From Sarcomyxa edulis (lineage: Eukaryota; Basidiomycota; Agaricomycetes; Agaricales; Mycenaceae), in NCBI GenBank assembly GCA_009761415.1, contig QUOL01000017.1, positions 372,001-436,000 on the forward strand: 64,000 nt of DNA, in the 5' to 3' direction. Under the pieces are notes generated by a model that worked only from the letters and a program-made list of their open reading frames with translations, did not search any database and was not told the origin of the DNA. This document shows positions 1-11,551 of this stretch, in pieces; within the stretch, counting starts at the first letter, position 1, and each line of letters starts with the position of its first letter. Both the position numbers and the translations under genes were made by a program.

Positions 1-1487
1 TATGTTCTCGAGATGATTACTGACCGTAAGTCTTGTGTAAATGTCATTGCGAAGTCGAAGCTAAGTCTATCAGACGCAGATTGCCAGACCTTCAAAGTGT
101 CCGTTGTGTGTGACGACGACAACGTCACTCTCGTATGTGTTTCTTCGTTACCAGACCATGCCCTCTCGAGCCTCGTTATGTCGGCGTCGTATAGCGGGAG
201 GTGGGACTCTTCTTTTGTGTAGGTAAGTCCTTACCATACATCGTCTACAAATTCTCTATGTCTCGATATCCCGGTCGTTGACCGTCTCTCAGACGTTCAT
301 CTCCCCAGGTATCTTCGTCTCTACCTATTCGCTCGTCGGTATGTATACTGACCTTGCCCGTTGATTCGTTCCAGACGCCGCATCGGCTATTTTACCCTCT
401 CCTCCAGCTCGGCTACGCCGAGCGCGAGTGTGCGATGAGGGGCAGAGCCCCTCGTTGCACTACGTTATTTCTCTTTCACTCACTCAAGTTAAGCTTTCGG
501 CCTCGAACGATTGACTATAAGTCTAAGATGTCAGTGTTTTCGTCAAAGTCTGAGCTCGAATCCCCGTAGTAATTGTTCCACGTCGTTTTGTCCGACGACG
601 ACGCTCTCCAATTTAGTTCTCTATCTTGGCTAGGGCGTGTACGGCTGAATTCCTTTTGTTTTTGTCGTTCTGGGCGGAGGTAAAACTCTTCGCTGTTGTA
701 AGTCAGTCGTTTTTGTCTCTCGGGTTCTTGAACGACGTTGAGATTGATCTCCTATTTCGTGAGTTCGTGGGTGGTGTCGGCGACGAGATGGAGGTGGATA
801 GGTTCTGTTGTAGTTCTCGTACACCCGCGATGTATTAGCACGAGCAATATACTATTTTTTTGACTTATTCTCATTCATGTCCGTCCGTTCATCCGAGTTC
901 TCGACGCGCGTTAGACTCTGGGATCTTCGTCCTCGTTGTTATGTAGTACATGTACATTTCAAGTCAATCTATGCAAGTCGAGATTTGACTTGCATAATGT
1001 CTTGTCTCGGGGTGATGGAGAGAGATATCTCTATATTCATTGGGTGTGATAATAACAAAGATACTCGAAGCACAATAGACTCCCTGCCCAACACTTCTCT
1101 AGCCCACTATCTGGCTCGACTTCGAAGGTATGTGAAAAGTGGGTGTCGAGCACGCACCTGTGGGACTTGAACTCGGAAGTCCTACACAAACGAGTCGGTC
1201 TTCTCATATCTTGGAGGCACTCGGACGAAATAAAAGGCTTATCGACGTCTTCGAACGACAAACTCGAGAGACGTCTCCCGCGATCGTATACTTCGGTGTC
1301 TGCGAGTCATCCTACGCCGAATCCCGAGATGGCCTTCGAACGGAATCGGCGTGGTGTCTGATAACGAGAAGATATAGCGGTTAGTTAATGGAGGAGGGCA
1401 TACGTACCTCGAGTTTCGACGGCGTGCGGAGTGTGGCTCGATGTCTCTGTGTCTCCTCTTACATCGAGTTTTGGGGTTTTTTTATCG
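1..1487. other. No convincing gene; diverged repeat flank
   Basis: Six-frame reading gives only short, biased open frames (for example Arg/Pro-rich ones around 630-824) with no recognisable protein. Parts resemble the tandem repeat to the right: the stretch near 1270-1345 shares the 'ctcccgcgat' start and the 'ccga.t..cgag' segment seen at 1743-1800. This part is probably older, more decayed repeat. I see no tRNA, rRNA or conserved exon here. Confidence 0.5.
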
Positions 1488-2600
1488 AATGAGATGGTGT
1501 CGCTATCTCGTTGTTGCTACCTGAAGAGATTGAGAGTGGTCAGTCCAAGTAGACAGTGTATTCATACCTCGATCGGTGTTCTCTACACTCGCATAGCAGA
1601 AATATGAGATGGAGACGAAAGTACGTACCGTTGAAGAGAAATCCGGTCTTTTCCAAGTGTCTTTCTTCGCTCTCTCGATCTTCCAACGGCGTACGGATAT
1701 CGTCGAAAGGAAATGAGATAAGGAGGAGTGGAGTTGAACATGCCTCCCGCGATCTCGTCCTATCCGATGTATGTTCGACTTTTTATACCGAGTTTCGAGT
1801 CTTCCGTCGAACGAGATCGTGTTGCTATCTCGTTTGTGCTGCCTGAGGAGATTGAGAGTGGTCAGTAGGAATACACGGGTGTATTTATACCTCGAGATCG
1901 GTGTTTTCGACAGTTCTGAGCTTGAGACGAAAGGACTTACCATTGAAGTGAAATCCGGCGTTTTCCAAGTGTCCCTCTCTCTCGATTTCTCGGTCTTTCG
2001 ACGGCGTACGAATTGAATCGAAAGGACGTGAGCTGGAGAGGAGGGAAGAGCACCAGCTAGACCGCCATCGTGTCGAGAAGGCCTGTGTCGATGTCTGTGC
2101 GACTTCCTACACCGAATTTCGAGGTTTCCGTCAAACGAGATCGTGTTACGATCTCGTTTGCGGCTGCCTGAGGAAGGTGAGAGTGGTCAGTAGGAATACA
2201 CGGTGTATTCACACCTCTAGATCGCTTTCTTCGACAGCTGAGCTTGAGACGAAGGTACATACCATTAAAGGATCTTCGGCCTTTTCCAATTGTCCTCAGT
2301 TTCACCTTTCTCTCTCTCAGTTTTTCGACGGTGTACGATTTGACTCGAGAGAATATGAGATGGGGAGGAGTGGAGAAAAGCATCCTTCCCGCGTTCTCGT
2401 TCTATGCGACTTCCTAGGCCGAATTCCGGGGTTTTCGTCAAACGAGATCGTCTTTCTATCTCGTTGCTGCTGCCTGAGAGGATTGAGAGTGGTCAGTCCA
2501 AATCCACGATGTCTTCGTACCTTCAAATCGCTTTTTTCGCTAGATATGAGCTTGAAACGAAAAGACGTACGATTGAAGTGATATCCGGCCTTTTCCAAGT
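1488..2600. repeat. Tandem repeat, about 306-325 bp units, each with a hairpin
   Basis: The phrase GAGAGTGGTCAG recurs at 1532, 1854, 2179 and 2485, giving spacings of 322, 325 and 306 bp. Each unit repeats a similar order of blocks: a short inverted repeat, the 'attgagagtggtcag' block, a 'gagcttgagacgaaag' block, a 'ccttttccaagtgtc' block and a 'gtcaaacgagatcgt' block. The inverted repeat lies at 1488-1512, 1810-1834, 2133-2159 and 2441-2465, with arms AACGAGAT and ATCTCGTT. The third copy extends to a perfect 11-bp stem (AAACGAGATCG). Copies are diverged and several open frames run through them, but none looks like a conserved protein. This could be an old satellite, a decayed element or a subterminal repeat. 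Confidence 0.7.
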
Positions 2601-3183
2601 GTTATAAGCCTAAATCCAGCGCTGTTTTGAGTGTCCAGATACGAGACGTTTGCCATGAGGTTCTGAACGTGTTTTCTACCAAAGGAAGACACAATTTCGT
2701 CAGTTTCAAAGTATTCTATCGAACACTCACCTTGAAGTTCCTATCCAGACCACGACTCGCGTCGAAATCACCAGAAAGCACCATTCTACGGATATTCTTC
2801 TGAGACGCGTCGTGGACTCTCGGGGAGACGGCGAGTTTGCGAAAATGGGCGAAATACTCGTTCATAGGGAGACTGGAGAGACTCGAGATCTTGAGAATCT
2901 TGGAGGGAGGCGTGAATTTTGAGATTGTAAGGTGGAGGCGCTTGGGCGCTTGAGCCCGGACCGGTACGGGAAGCAAATATTTGGTGGTCATACTAACCCT
3001 AACCCCACCTGCACCACGACTCTGCACCACGACTCTGTGCAGACATGACGGTAAACAGACTAACTAGCGGCAAACTAGCGGTGAGAAGGACAGGTATGTG
3101 GCCTAGTACCTCGTTCCGCACGTCGGCCAAACTCAACATCTGCATTTCTTTTCCTCTTTCTTTTCGATTTCTACCATCTTGCA

Positions 3184-3447
3184 ATGGCCATGATGTCTTT
3201 TTTCGCGTCTCGCCTAGACGCGACCCTGCCTTTTTGCATTTCTGCTCCGATTATTCGCGCCGCACCCTTGTCGAGCGGTATTTTGGCGCGTCGCACTTTC
3301 TTGACAACAGCACGTCTTCGAGTTGCTAAAGCTGCCGCTGCATCGACCACTTCTAAGGCTATACCCAAGGCAACAGCAGCGAAAGGTAAACCCACCACTG
3401 ATCCTGCGAGAAAGGCGGCTCTCGAAACGAAGGATCCAACCAGATAA
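3184..3447 (+). other. Open frame with mitochondrial-presequence look, upstream of HMG gene
   Basis: An 87-codon frame begins with a stretch rich in Arg, Ala, Ser and Thr and lacking acidic residues (…ILARRTFLTTARLRVAKAAAAS), as in a mitochondrial targeting peptide. It ends in TAA, yet the same frame goes on after the stop with coding-like text (IAPIKTKLEVVAK). A good intron follows (donor GTAAGT at 3547, acceptor at 3609, internal 'ctgat' branch-like site). It may be the original first exon of the HMG-box gene just downstream, cut off by in-frame stops, or an exon whose splicing I cannot resolve. The opposite strand has an open, hydrophobic frame at 3171-3566, which I regard as its mirror. 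Confidence 0.4.
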
Positions 3448-3658
3448 ATCGCGCCTATCAAGACGAAGCTCGAGGTTGTGGCCAAGGTAATGAAGAGTAG
3501 AAGATCGTGCAAAGGTCGAGAGAGTCGTCGTGAAACTTCCTGAGCGTAAGTGCGAAGTATATTCAATATTCCCCGTTACAAAATGCTGATTGTCGAGTTT
3601 TGTCTACAGTCATCTTTCCCATAGAATCCGTCACTCGTTACTCCGCTTTCCGAATCAA

Positions 3659-4311
3659 ATGTCTTCGAGTTCAAACCAAGGTCCACTCTCGAGGTCTCGA
3701 GCTCGCGCCAATTCCACAATCGTTTCCAAGCAGGTCTTACATAGCACCAACTGTCGAGAGCCGGGAACTAGGTAAATACCTCAATCTACCTCAAGTCGCG
3801 TCGTTCTAACCGTTCCATCGCAGCCTTCCAGGGACAAAGCTGCTGCTGCCAGGGAGCATAGGCGTACGATGCATCCGGAAAAACCCTCGGCACCGACCCC
3901 ACTACCGTCCGTATCATGCAAAAGCAACGCAAGGCAAAGAAATTGCCCGTTCCTCATATGCCACCCCACTTGAGACCAGCTCCTACTAGACCTTTGAACT
4001 CTTTCCTGAGGTATGTTCCACCTCCACGTCGTGTTTTCTCCGTCTAATCGTTCCATCGTCTTGTTTCTTTAGATTCGCCCAGGACTTTAGAAGCTACCCT
4101 GAAGCAGACATTCGCTCACCTAACGGAAATATCTCGGTCAAGGAAGTCATGACTCTTGCTGGTGCTACCTGGAAGGCGTTGCCCGATTCCGAGAAGGAGG
4201 TGAGTCGCCTCGTTTTGACATTCTAGCTATTCACTCGTTCTCATGATTGCTTCGCAGCGATACTCTTCGCTCTCCCTGAAGGAGTTCCAGGAGCAGCAGC
4301 CCAGTGCTTGA
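3659..4311 (+). CDS. HMG-box protein, probably mitochondrial (mtDNA packaging type)
   Basis: A continuous model is join(3659..3733, 3862..4010, 4073..4199, 4258..4311), 134 aa. The C-terminal two thirds read like an HMG box: RPLNSFLRFAQDF, then GATWKALPDSEKERY, a Pro-rich start, aromatic helix 1 and the conserved Trp of helix 2. HMG boxes of this compact type bend and package DNA; fungal mitochondrial versions (Abf2 class) carry an N-terminal targeting peptide. A presequence-like frame lies upstream (3184-3447) but is separated by stop codons, so the N-terminus is unsettled. The first intron in my model (128 nt, acceptor at 3861) is longer than usual. An alternative exon, in a different frame around 3823-3861 (…DKAAAAREH), would need a 1-nt shift. 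The HMG part is secure; the start is not. Confidence 0.6.
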
Positions 4312-5064
4312 TTGGTCCGAGTATGATTGAACCCAGTTACCAACCGACATAACATATCCATCGATTTCAAAAGTTTGCCCTGCCCGTCTCCTTCGATAGT
4401 TGACCCCCCCAGATTGAGTTCGCGTCTCATTATTACTGTCTGCGTCTGCGAGTTACGATTTATTACATACTTCTTCGAGCTCCAGGTAGGCTGCCCGTTT
4501 TTTTATATTTCTTTACCACCCACTGTACAAATTGCGTAAACCTCCTCGAATACGAGTATCGATATCTCTCTTGACCACCCCCCAACTCACATTATATTCT
4601 TGCTACGAGACTGGTGAAAGCGTTAGTAGCGTGTATATGCGTGATGGGTATGCGAAGTGCTCTCCAGACGAGGTAAACAACATTGATGGGAACGTGGGGG
4701 CATGGTCATTTCGTCAAATGTCATGAAAAAGATTAATACCGGTACTATAGGCACCCAAAAAACCGAGTGCGAGGAAAAGTAGGAAAGAGTTCTGTAGAGA
4801 GAGAAAGAAACGAGCGGAGGGGTGGGTGGTGGTTCGATAGCCAGCTATGAATGCACGGCTGGGGACCCGGGAGAGGAGAGTGTGTTTGTGTCTGTGTTTG
4901 GGGTATCCTGCTATAATATATTTGGGAAAGCGAGCCTGAGCAACAAAAAGAAACGGAAACGGCAAAGGAAGATAGAGAAATAGGGTAACGAGATAGGAAT
5001 AGAGTGATAAAGAAAGAGGGGGATACGGGTATGCGTGTCGTGTATATCCACCACCAATCAAGCC
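4312..5064. other. Convergent intergenic region
   Basis: This separates the 3' ends of the HMG-box gene and the RAX1-like gene. Open frames here are short or are out-of-frame read-through past the end of the RAX1-like gene, such as the Ser/Pro-rich continuation in the frame 4745-5350. I see no conserved exon, tRNA or repeat. Confidence 0.6.
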
Positions 5065-6426
5065 CTACAGCCGGTGTCCGGGGACGGCCCAGAAGATGAG
5101 GGTCAAGGCGGCTACAAAGGCAGCGACGAGTAGGCTGACCCAGATGGCGCGTCCGATGAGGAGTTTCTTGACGTAGGGTTCGCGGATGCGGAGGGTTCGG
5201 AAGGGAGTGGTTTCGGACTGCCCGAGGAAGACTAGGACAGGGTCGAGTTCGTATTGATGGGAGACGAGGAAGAGCACGGCGAGGGTGAATGGAATGAATA
5301 GCTGAATCAAAAAAAGTCAGTGTCAGACTCGATGAGAAGAGAAGAGAGAAAGGACGCACGAAGAACCGCTTCGATTTAGGCTGTACGTCCAAGAAGACTA
5401 GCGAAAACGCCGCTGCAAGACCGATCCAGAGTATGATCAACCCTGCGATGAGACGGACCAGAGCTGAAATGGGCGTGAGGTTTCCAAACGCCTTTGACCG
5501 CAGGAACCTCGGGAACGCGTCCTGTTCCATAGCTCTGAAGCAGTATTCCTTCTGAGCGTGGAACATGTCAGGGATCTGTGCCATCAAGCTCATCTCCGTT
5601 TGGGACTTTGGTTCCTGGGAGCTGCTGAGTGGGAAGCTATGTATTCGCAGGGACGGGGGGAGGTATATCTCGTGGTTTTCGTTGGAATTAACGGTATTGC
5701 CTGCGGGGGAGAGGTATCGGTAGAAAATGCGCTCGGCAGATGCGATGAGATTGAGACGGGTGATGGCTGTTGAGCGCGGGATGATGGTGGGGGCACGGGA
5801 GGCGCGTTTCATGTTGAAGAGAGGTGTACGACCGGAAAGAGAGAATGGGGTGGTAGAACGCGCTTGGTCGTACTGGTCATTTGGTGACGCAGATGCGACG
5901 CGAGTGTGGTCTGATAAAGCAGCCGTGGGGGGTCTTGGACTTGTAGAACGTCTGCCATATCCTCCTTTCTCGTCACCGACCGCAGCGAGATTTCGTCTCT
6001 CCTGGTCGTTAAGCATCTCGCCAGTGCTGGCTGTGCTTCGTTTGGTCCCTCCACCGTCTGGGTGAAGTCCGACGACGGTGCCGTAGATCGATCCACGTCG
6101 GCGAGCATAGTCCCAATATTGAGGCCAATCGTCCTTGATGGTTCGACCAGACTTTCGTACGTCCTTGAAGTACGCTCGACAGAGGTTCTCGTGCTGCTGT
6201 ACGTCCAACCAAAAATCTAGAATATCTTCAGCACCTTCGCGTTGAAGGAACAAGCTACGTGAAATGAATGAGCGATCGCAAAAGATATATTTCAAGGTTG
6301 CTATACGCACTAGAACATGAATAAATCGACCGGTGGACGAGTTCTCCTCGATAAAACCTCAGTGAAAGAAGGAAGTCTGTTCTTCCTACTATTCGCCCAG
6401 TCATCCTGCCTTTGCTCGTCGTCCAT
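5065..6426 (-). CDS. RAX1: RAX1-like RGS-domain membrane protein
   Basis: Model complement(join(5065..5301, 5360..6254, 6311..6426)), 415 aa. The N-terminus RLPSFTEVLSRRTRPPVDLF, then EGAEDILDFWLDVQQHENLC, matches the start of the RGS-like domain of yeast Rax1, which begins almost immediately after the initiator Met. A disordered Ser/Thr/Arg-rich segment interrupts the RGS fold, whose last part reads CFRAMEQDAFPRFLRSKAF. Three hydrophobic segments follow (about ALVRLIAGLIILWIGLAAAF, LFIPFTLAVLFLV and WVSLLVAAFVAALTLIFW). Rax1 marks bud-site or polarity landmarks with Rax2 in yeast; its role in filamentous basidiomycetes is an inference. An in-frame ATG at 6699 would add 91 residues; I prefer 6426 because it mirrors the family's short N-terminus. 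Confidence 0.85.
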
Positions 6427-7349
6427 GGTCGGCGTTGAGCGCGATGAGCTCGGGATGTGTTGGTCGTTAGATTGCAACCTTTGCTCCCACCCAGCGGATT
6501 CAGAAATTCGTGAATCAACCGAGACCCCAGCCACCGCCCTAGCACCGCGACTATCAACTTCACGGTGAATACCACTCGAGCTCGCTGTTTCGAACGACAT
6601 GTCAAGCTTCGCAAAGGCTTTTTCGCCTGCTGTTCGTGAGATTCGTATTTTGTGTTCACAGAGTGGCTCTGCATCCGCTGGTACACGGTCAGCTTTCATA
6701 CCTCGCCTTTACCTCGTGTGTGCTTATAATTCTGGTTCATATTCTATTCTTGTTTGACCTAGGCAATTTATCGTATCTAAATACCCTTTGATCAAAGAGC
6801 ACAACCCAGATCTGCCTGTTCTGATCAGGGAAGCCAGTGGGACACCAGCAAGAGTGTTCGCGAGGTTCGGTACGTCAGTCAAGCAGATATCTCGGTTTAT
6901 CTCAATTGATGGCAAGTAGAACGTGGAGTAGAGAGACACGTCGAGCTGGACAATCTCTCGTCCTCGGACGTGGAGAGCAAAGTCGCGCAGCTTCTAGCTT
7001 CTACTTAGCGGTGTGTCTTAAGGATTGTATACCCCTCCAGCGACGGGTATGTACGGAGATTGCATCATTATATATACCCCTCTTGCTGTGATCTCGTGAA
7101 TCATGCGTGTCGGTAACTATCTTCAATCTCTGATCAGCATTTCAACGGAACATCAACGATTCCACAAGGAGGCTTAAAGCCTGAAGCTTGAAGGAGCATG
7201 CCTCCGGATTTCCGGTCCATAGCTACAAGTCATGCACCGACGACGACCGTGAGTCATGCACCGACGACGACCGTGGCAATGATGGTGAGTATATATATCC
7301 TGTTATAATGAAAGACAGGTGTTGTAGCTAGCACCGGCGCTAAGCAGCA
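6427..7349. other. Intergenic, divergent promoters
   Basis: This lies between the start of the RAX1-like gene and the start of the next gene on the plus strand. It contains an in-frame extension of the RAX1-like frame (to 6699). A near-direct repeat of 'catgcaccgacgacgaccgtg' type sits at about 7225-7275. I find no convincing exon or RNA gene. Confidence 0.5.
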
Positions 7350-9743
7350 ATGAGTAGTCATCGCCAACGAGCAGGCCATGCCTCAACCTCTTCTTCCAAG
7401 ATACCCCAATCCTCTCATCTGACTGATACCCACATCAACATAGCACCTACTAGATCACAAACCGTTCCCATCCCCGTAGCACCACAATCCCATCCACAGC
7501 CCCTTCGACATGCAACAATCGACCTCGGGCAGCCGAGGAAGCAACCCATCGAGGAAGCCACAGGGAACATCGTAATCGAGGATGGCTCACGCCATACCGA
7601 CTCACCCATTGAAGACCTGTACGTTACCCCCGACACTTCATTTACCACGAGCTACATCGAGACGTACGCCGTCCCATATGAACCTCCGTCGCACACATCA
7701 CAACCTGAGTACCATCCTGCGTTCCCGACGCCGAGCCATACATCAGACTGGTATCCAGATTACGAGCAAGAGTATCGTCCGTCTTTCCCGGTCCCTGCAC
7801 TGAGCACACCTCCATACCCACAACCATATACATTTCCTGCCGTCGATCTCAATAGTCATCAGCAGGAAAGGCCGAGACCATCTGTCTTCCAGTCATACGC
7901 AGATCCTAGCGAACTTCCAGCTCCTTCAAATTCTTTCCCGAGACCATATGCAACTAACGACACAGAGACGAATGCACCTACGAGACAAGAAACGAGTGCA
8001 ACGGTGCAGTCTGAGCCTTATCGACCACACCGTCCGCCACCAAGCGACGAACCAGAACACGCACCAGCAGATCCTGATAGCCAACCCACAATTGATAACC
8101 CTATCACCAGCAATGATGCCCCTCAAGATTCGAATGGCAACATTCCCTCGGCTTCGATTAGCCACAGTCCCCCCAGACGACTACGCCATCCATCAGCTAC
8201 GATTGTGAAGCCATCATCGGCAGGTCGCAGACCGAGTATCGGTACCAATGCGGAGAACAGTCAAGATGTCAACGTTGATGATAATGCAGCTTCACCACTT
8301 ACTGCCGACGACCATCATATACGAGAGGATAGTTTCGGCACTCGACTGGGCACCACTAAGCCACTTCGGCCTCGACGTCGTGCTGCTGATCAAACGGAAG
8401 GCACACCACTATCATCTGCACCGGGTCGTCAACATCGACGCCAAGGTTCTGACACACACTCCCAAGACCCTGCGAACGAGGCCCGTCAAGAACACCGACT
8501 GAGGTCCACGACGCGGAGGTCAAGCCGTACGAACACAGACACAAGCATCCGACCTAACGGGCCCGCAACGAGTCAATCGCTCAAACCTACCATTAGCAGA
8601 CGAAGTCAAGACCAGCCGGATGCCCAAGTCCAATCCACTCCTCAAGATCAAGATGCGCACTCGCAACCACAATCACACTCTCTTATGAAGGTAGAATCGG
8701 ACGCCAACACTGCAGCATCCCCGGGTCCAAAACCATTCTCTCTCCGTCAGGAACAGCGTCCACCTGTACCATCGACGAAACCCAAGCTGAAGCAGCCGGA
8801 TAAGCAGCCTGAGCCTGATCTAGAGTCAAACCCAGTCACTAAACAACCCGAGTCCAAACCGTATACGCCTTCCAGAAAAGCATCTCCACCTCCGCCTCCT
8901 CAAAAACCCAACACGCCACCGCCCCCTCTACCATCGCTTCCAACCCCAACCCGTCCCCCTCTGACAACCGAAATGAGCGGTACCCGATACATGAATATGC
9001 TTCTCGCCCTTGACACCATCCCTCGGCTCGACAATCTGCTCTCATCCTTCTTCACGTGGATCTTGTTAGCAGGGTTCGTCTTGTTCCCCGGGACGTTCAC
9101 TAGTATCCAGAATCTAGGTCAGAACGTTGGAAACCAGACTGAAGCGAGGGTGTTGAGTACGATCGGACATGTTTCTTTGTGAGTGTGTTCCCTTACTCGA
9201 TTTTCTGTGTGCGATATTGTGGTGCCAGGAGGACTAGCTGTTGAAGTTCAATATTTTCACAACTCAGATTCGTCATTGCGTGGCTCTGCACTGGGATCGG
9301 TGCAGTGGGGATGTGTTGGCTTTGGTGGAAATGGCATGCTAATTATATTTGGTTGGTTGACCGTATATTCCTGTAAGTTCTACGCGTCTTGTTTGCTCTG
9401 ATTCATCGCTCACACGCCAACTCGCGTTGTGCTCCCCCCTCACGACCTCTTTCTCACGTGTACCAGACCAGGAGTCCTGAACTCTCTTGCAGGTCTCATC
9501 GGTACGATAGTCAACGTCTACGGCGTGCAACACGGAGAATTCTCCACGACGAGTACCAGCACGCTCGTAGTGACTGCGGTGATTACGGTGATATGTGGGG
9601 GGCTGACGGGTTTCTATAGTTTGTGGAAGTTGAGGAGGGTCAAGAAAAGGCATGAGAGGACGGTTGGAAAGGAGAAGGCAGGGAAATTTGGGGAAGGGAT
9701 TGTTGAGGGGGTGAAGGAGGTGATGCGGAGGAGAGACAAATGA
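7350..9743 (+). CDS. Fungal multi-span membrane protein with long disordered N-terminus
   Basis: Model join(7350..9178, 9268..9372, 9467..9743), 736 aa. Residues 1 to about 535 are low-complexity, rich in Pro, Ser, Gln, Thr and His, and predicted disordered and cytosolic. After about residue 545 comes a compact membrane module: RYMNMLLALDTIPRLDNLLSSFFTWILLAGFVLFPGTF, then the helix VIAWLCTGIGAVGMCWLWW, then two more helices (LAGLIGTIVNVYG and LVVTAVITVICGGLTGFYSLW). The tail is basic (KLRRVKKRHERTVGKEKAGK). Both introns fall in the membrane module and restore frame exactly. I know a similar C-terminal module from other fungal hypothetical proteins but cannot name a function. Substrate, partner and location are unknown. 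Confidence 0.8.
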
Positions 9744-10382
9744 TTTGCTGAAGCTCTCCCAGTTTGCTGCAGACGATATTGGGTAGTTGAAATGACAAAA
9801 AAATCAATATTCAATGAAGTTCCAGGTATGTTTTGTTTAGGTATAAGTATTGTAGTAGGTACCTTAGTGATTGTAACACACTGTAATAAGCATTTCGGTT
9901 CAAAATAATACATTTCTAGCGCAGTCAAAAATCTGGGAAGGGCACTCATCTTCGGAAATTGAGAAAGCCTAGAAGCACAGTCTGCCACTGCATGATTACT
10001 GATTGCAAGCTGCGCTCAAACCTAGACTGGACTGCTTTGAGATGGGATGTGCATAGGACAGGTTGATTGAATTGCAGATTATATACATATCATTCATATG
10101 ATAGTCACGGTATATGGGATTGACAATACACACCGCGGTTCAGGTGAATTGACAATGCCACGCAAAGGTAAGAAGTCCGCGACGAAAGGTAAAATAGTCC
10201 GCGGTAACCGATCGAAGATTGATTATTAGTTTCACGATTGCTGTTTTGCCTGCTGCTGGGCCAATAGACGCCTAATAGACACAAGGTGAGTATAGAATAG
10301 ACGAGAGGACGATTGAAACAGAGACGAAAGAGATACCACGCGAGGAAGACGAAAAGGTAACAAAGACGAGACGGGAGAGAAA
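9744..10382. other. Convergent intergenic region
   Basis: Spacer between the 3' ends of the multi-span membrane gene and the CUE1-like gene. It is AT-rich near 9780-9910 and 10070-10110, as expected for 3' flanks. No exon, RNA gene or repeat is recognised. Confidence 0.5.
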
Positions 10383-11183
10383 TCAGAGAACCACGTACTG
10401 TCTAGCAGCCAATATCATTCTCGCTTTCCTTTCTCTGAGACTTGCCTCCCTCTTCTCGGGGCTATCCTCCCATACCGCTTTACCGCCGACTTCCATTTCG
10501 TCGTCTGGTATTGGAGGAGCGCTTGGGTTGTTTAGGCGCTCTTCGAGGTGGTATCGGGAGATCAAACTCGTTTTAGGTACGGTAGGACGGGGAGTGGGAT
10601 TGGGATGTGCGCCTGCATTTGGGTTTGGACGGTCTGTGATAGGATCTCGGGGATATAACGTGTAGTACGCAGCAGGGGGCTGGTGCATGAGACTTGATAT
10701 CAGGAACAGAACCAAGTCGGAGAAGAAAGGCAGGTTACGCACGGCTTCCAGGAAGCCTCTCTCGAGAATTTTGTTCGTCGTTAGTTCGACATTGCCAGTC
10801 CGGAGAAGGTCGTATCGAATATTATCTCTGGCCACATTCCATAAACGAATCAACAACTGAACGGGAAAGATTGTTCAGGCAGCTCTACTCACAGCGGTAT
10901 ATCTGGAAACATCCCAGATATTGTATCGAGCTGCAGACCGGGAGTGGGGTGAGCCCAACATTCGCAAGGAGGTGGTCCAGGATTACGCACCATATCCTGA
11001 GTGATCGTTTTTGGTCTGAAGCCGAGCGTATCTGCAGCTGTCCTATCTGGAGAATCATTGCCTGTTGGTTCCAGTCAGCACTAGTATTGAACAAAAGAAG
11101 CAGGACATACCACTCGAAGTCACCCAACGAAAGAGGAAAACGATGACAGCGAAAGCGACGAGAACATTGACGACTTCTCCCAT
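10383..11183 (-). CDS. CUE1: CUE-domain ER protein (Cue1-like, ERAD)
   Basis: Model complement(join(10383..10827, 10893..10930, 10991..11061, 11111..11183)), 208 aa. Residues 4 to 20 form one membrane anchor (VVNVLVAFAVIVFLFRW). A CUE domain follows: DTISGMFPDIP carries the MFP motif, and NIRYDLLRTGNVELTTNKIL carries the conserved Leu-Leu and the last helix. The C-terminal half is Pro-rich then basic and Glu-rich. Yeast Cue1 anchors the ubiquitin-conjugating enzyme Ubc7 at the ER for degradation of misfolded proteins, and binds ubiquitin through its CUE fold; the same topology and length suggest the same role. Exon 3 is only 38 nt. Confidence 0.85.
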
Positions 11184-11551
11184 GTCACGACCGCGATGAA
11201 TGGACAAAGGTTATATGTGAACGATCGGAATAGCTGGACGTTGGGAAGAATCTCGAAGAGAGGTGAAATGGGGAGATTCTGCAGCTGATTCTTGAGTGAG
11301 ATGGTGTTAGGCTGTAACTTTTAGGCGCGCATTTGATCCCGTCAAACACCGACTCTGGGCTCAATTATCTGGTACATGTACACTATGGGGTACAGCTGCA
11401 GTATACTGGGTATATATCTACGTGAAAGCACTGTGATATCGAATGTGAGATTGCAAGAAATAAATAGATCAGCAAGACGCCTCAGTCAGGTAAGGACCCG
11501 TGAAATGCCACTGACGGCAGGCACTGTTCTCCTCCTACAATTAAGATACCT
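11184..11551. other. Short intergenic region
   Basis: Region between the start of the CUE1-like gene and the 3' end of the GCP2 gene, both on the minus strand. It holds the promoter of the CUE1-like gene. Nothing else is recognised. Confidence 0.5.

Noticed and set aside
630..838. Arg/Pro-rich and Phe/Leu-rich overlapping frames
   Set aside because: Short, biased, no motif, and in a region of decayed repeat.
3171..3566. Open minus-strand frame with hydrophobic helices, opposite the presequence-like frame
   Set aside because: Ala/Thr/Lys-rich coding gives hydrophobic text on the other strand. The intron at 3547-3609 and the HMG-box exons are on the plus strand, so I take this as a mirror frame.
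4745..5359. Ser/Pro/His-rich continuation of the RAX1-like frame
   Set aside because: It begins exactly at a good donor (GTGCGT at 5359) and the true exon continues in another frame at 5301-5065 with membrane helices.
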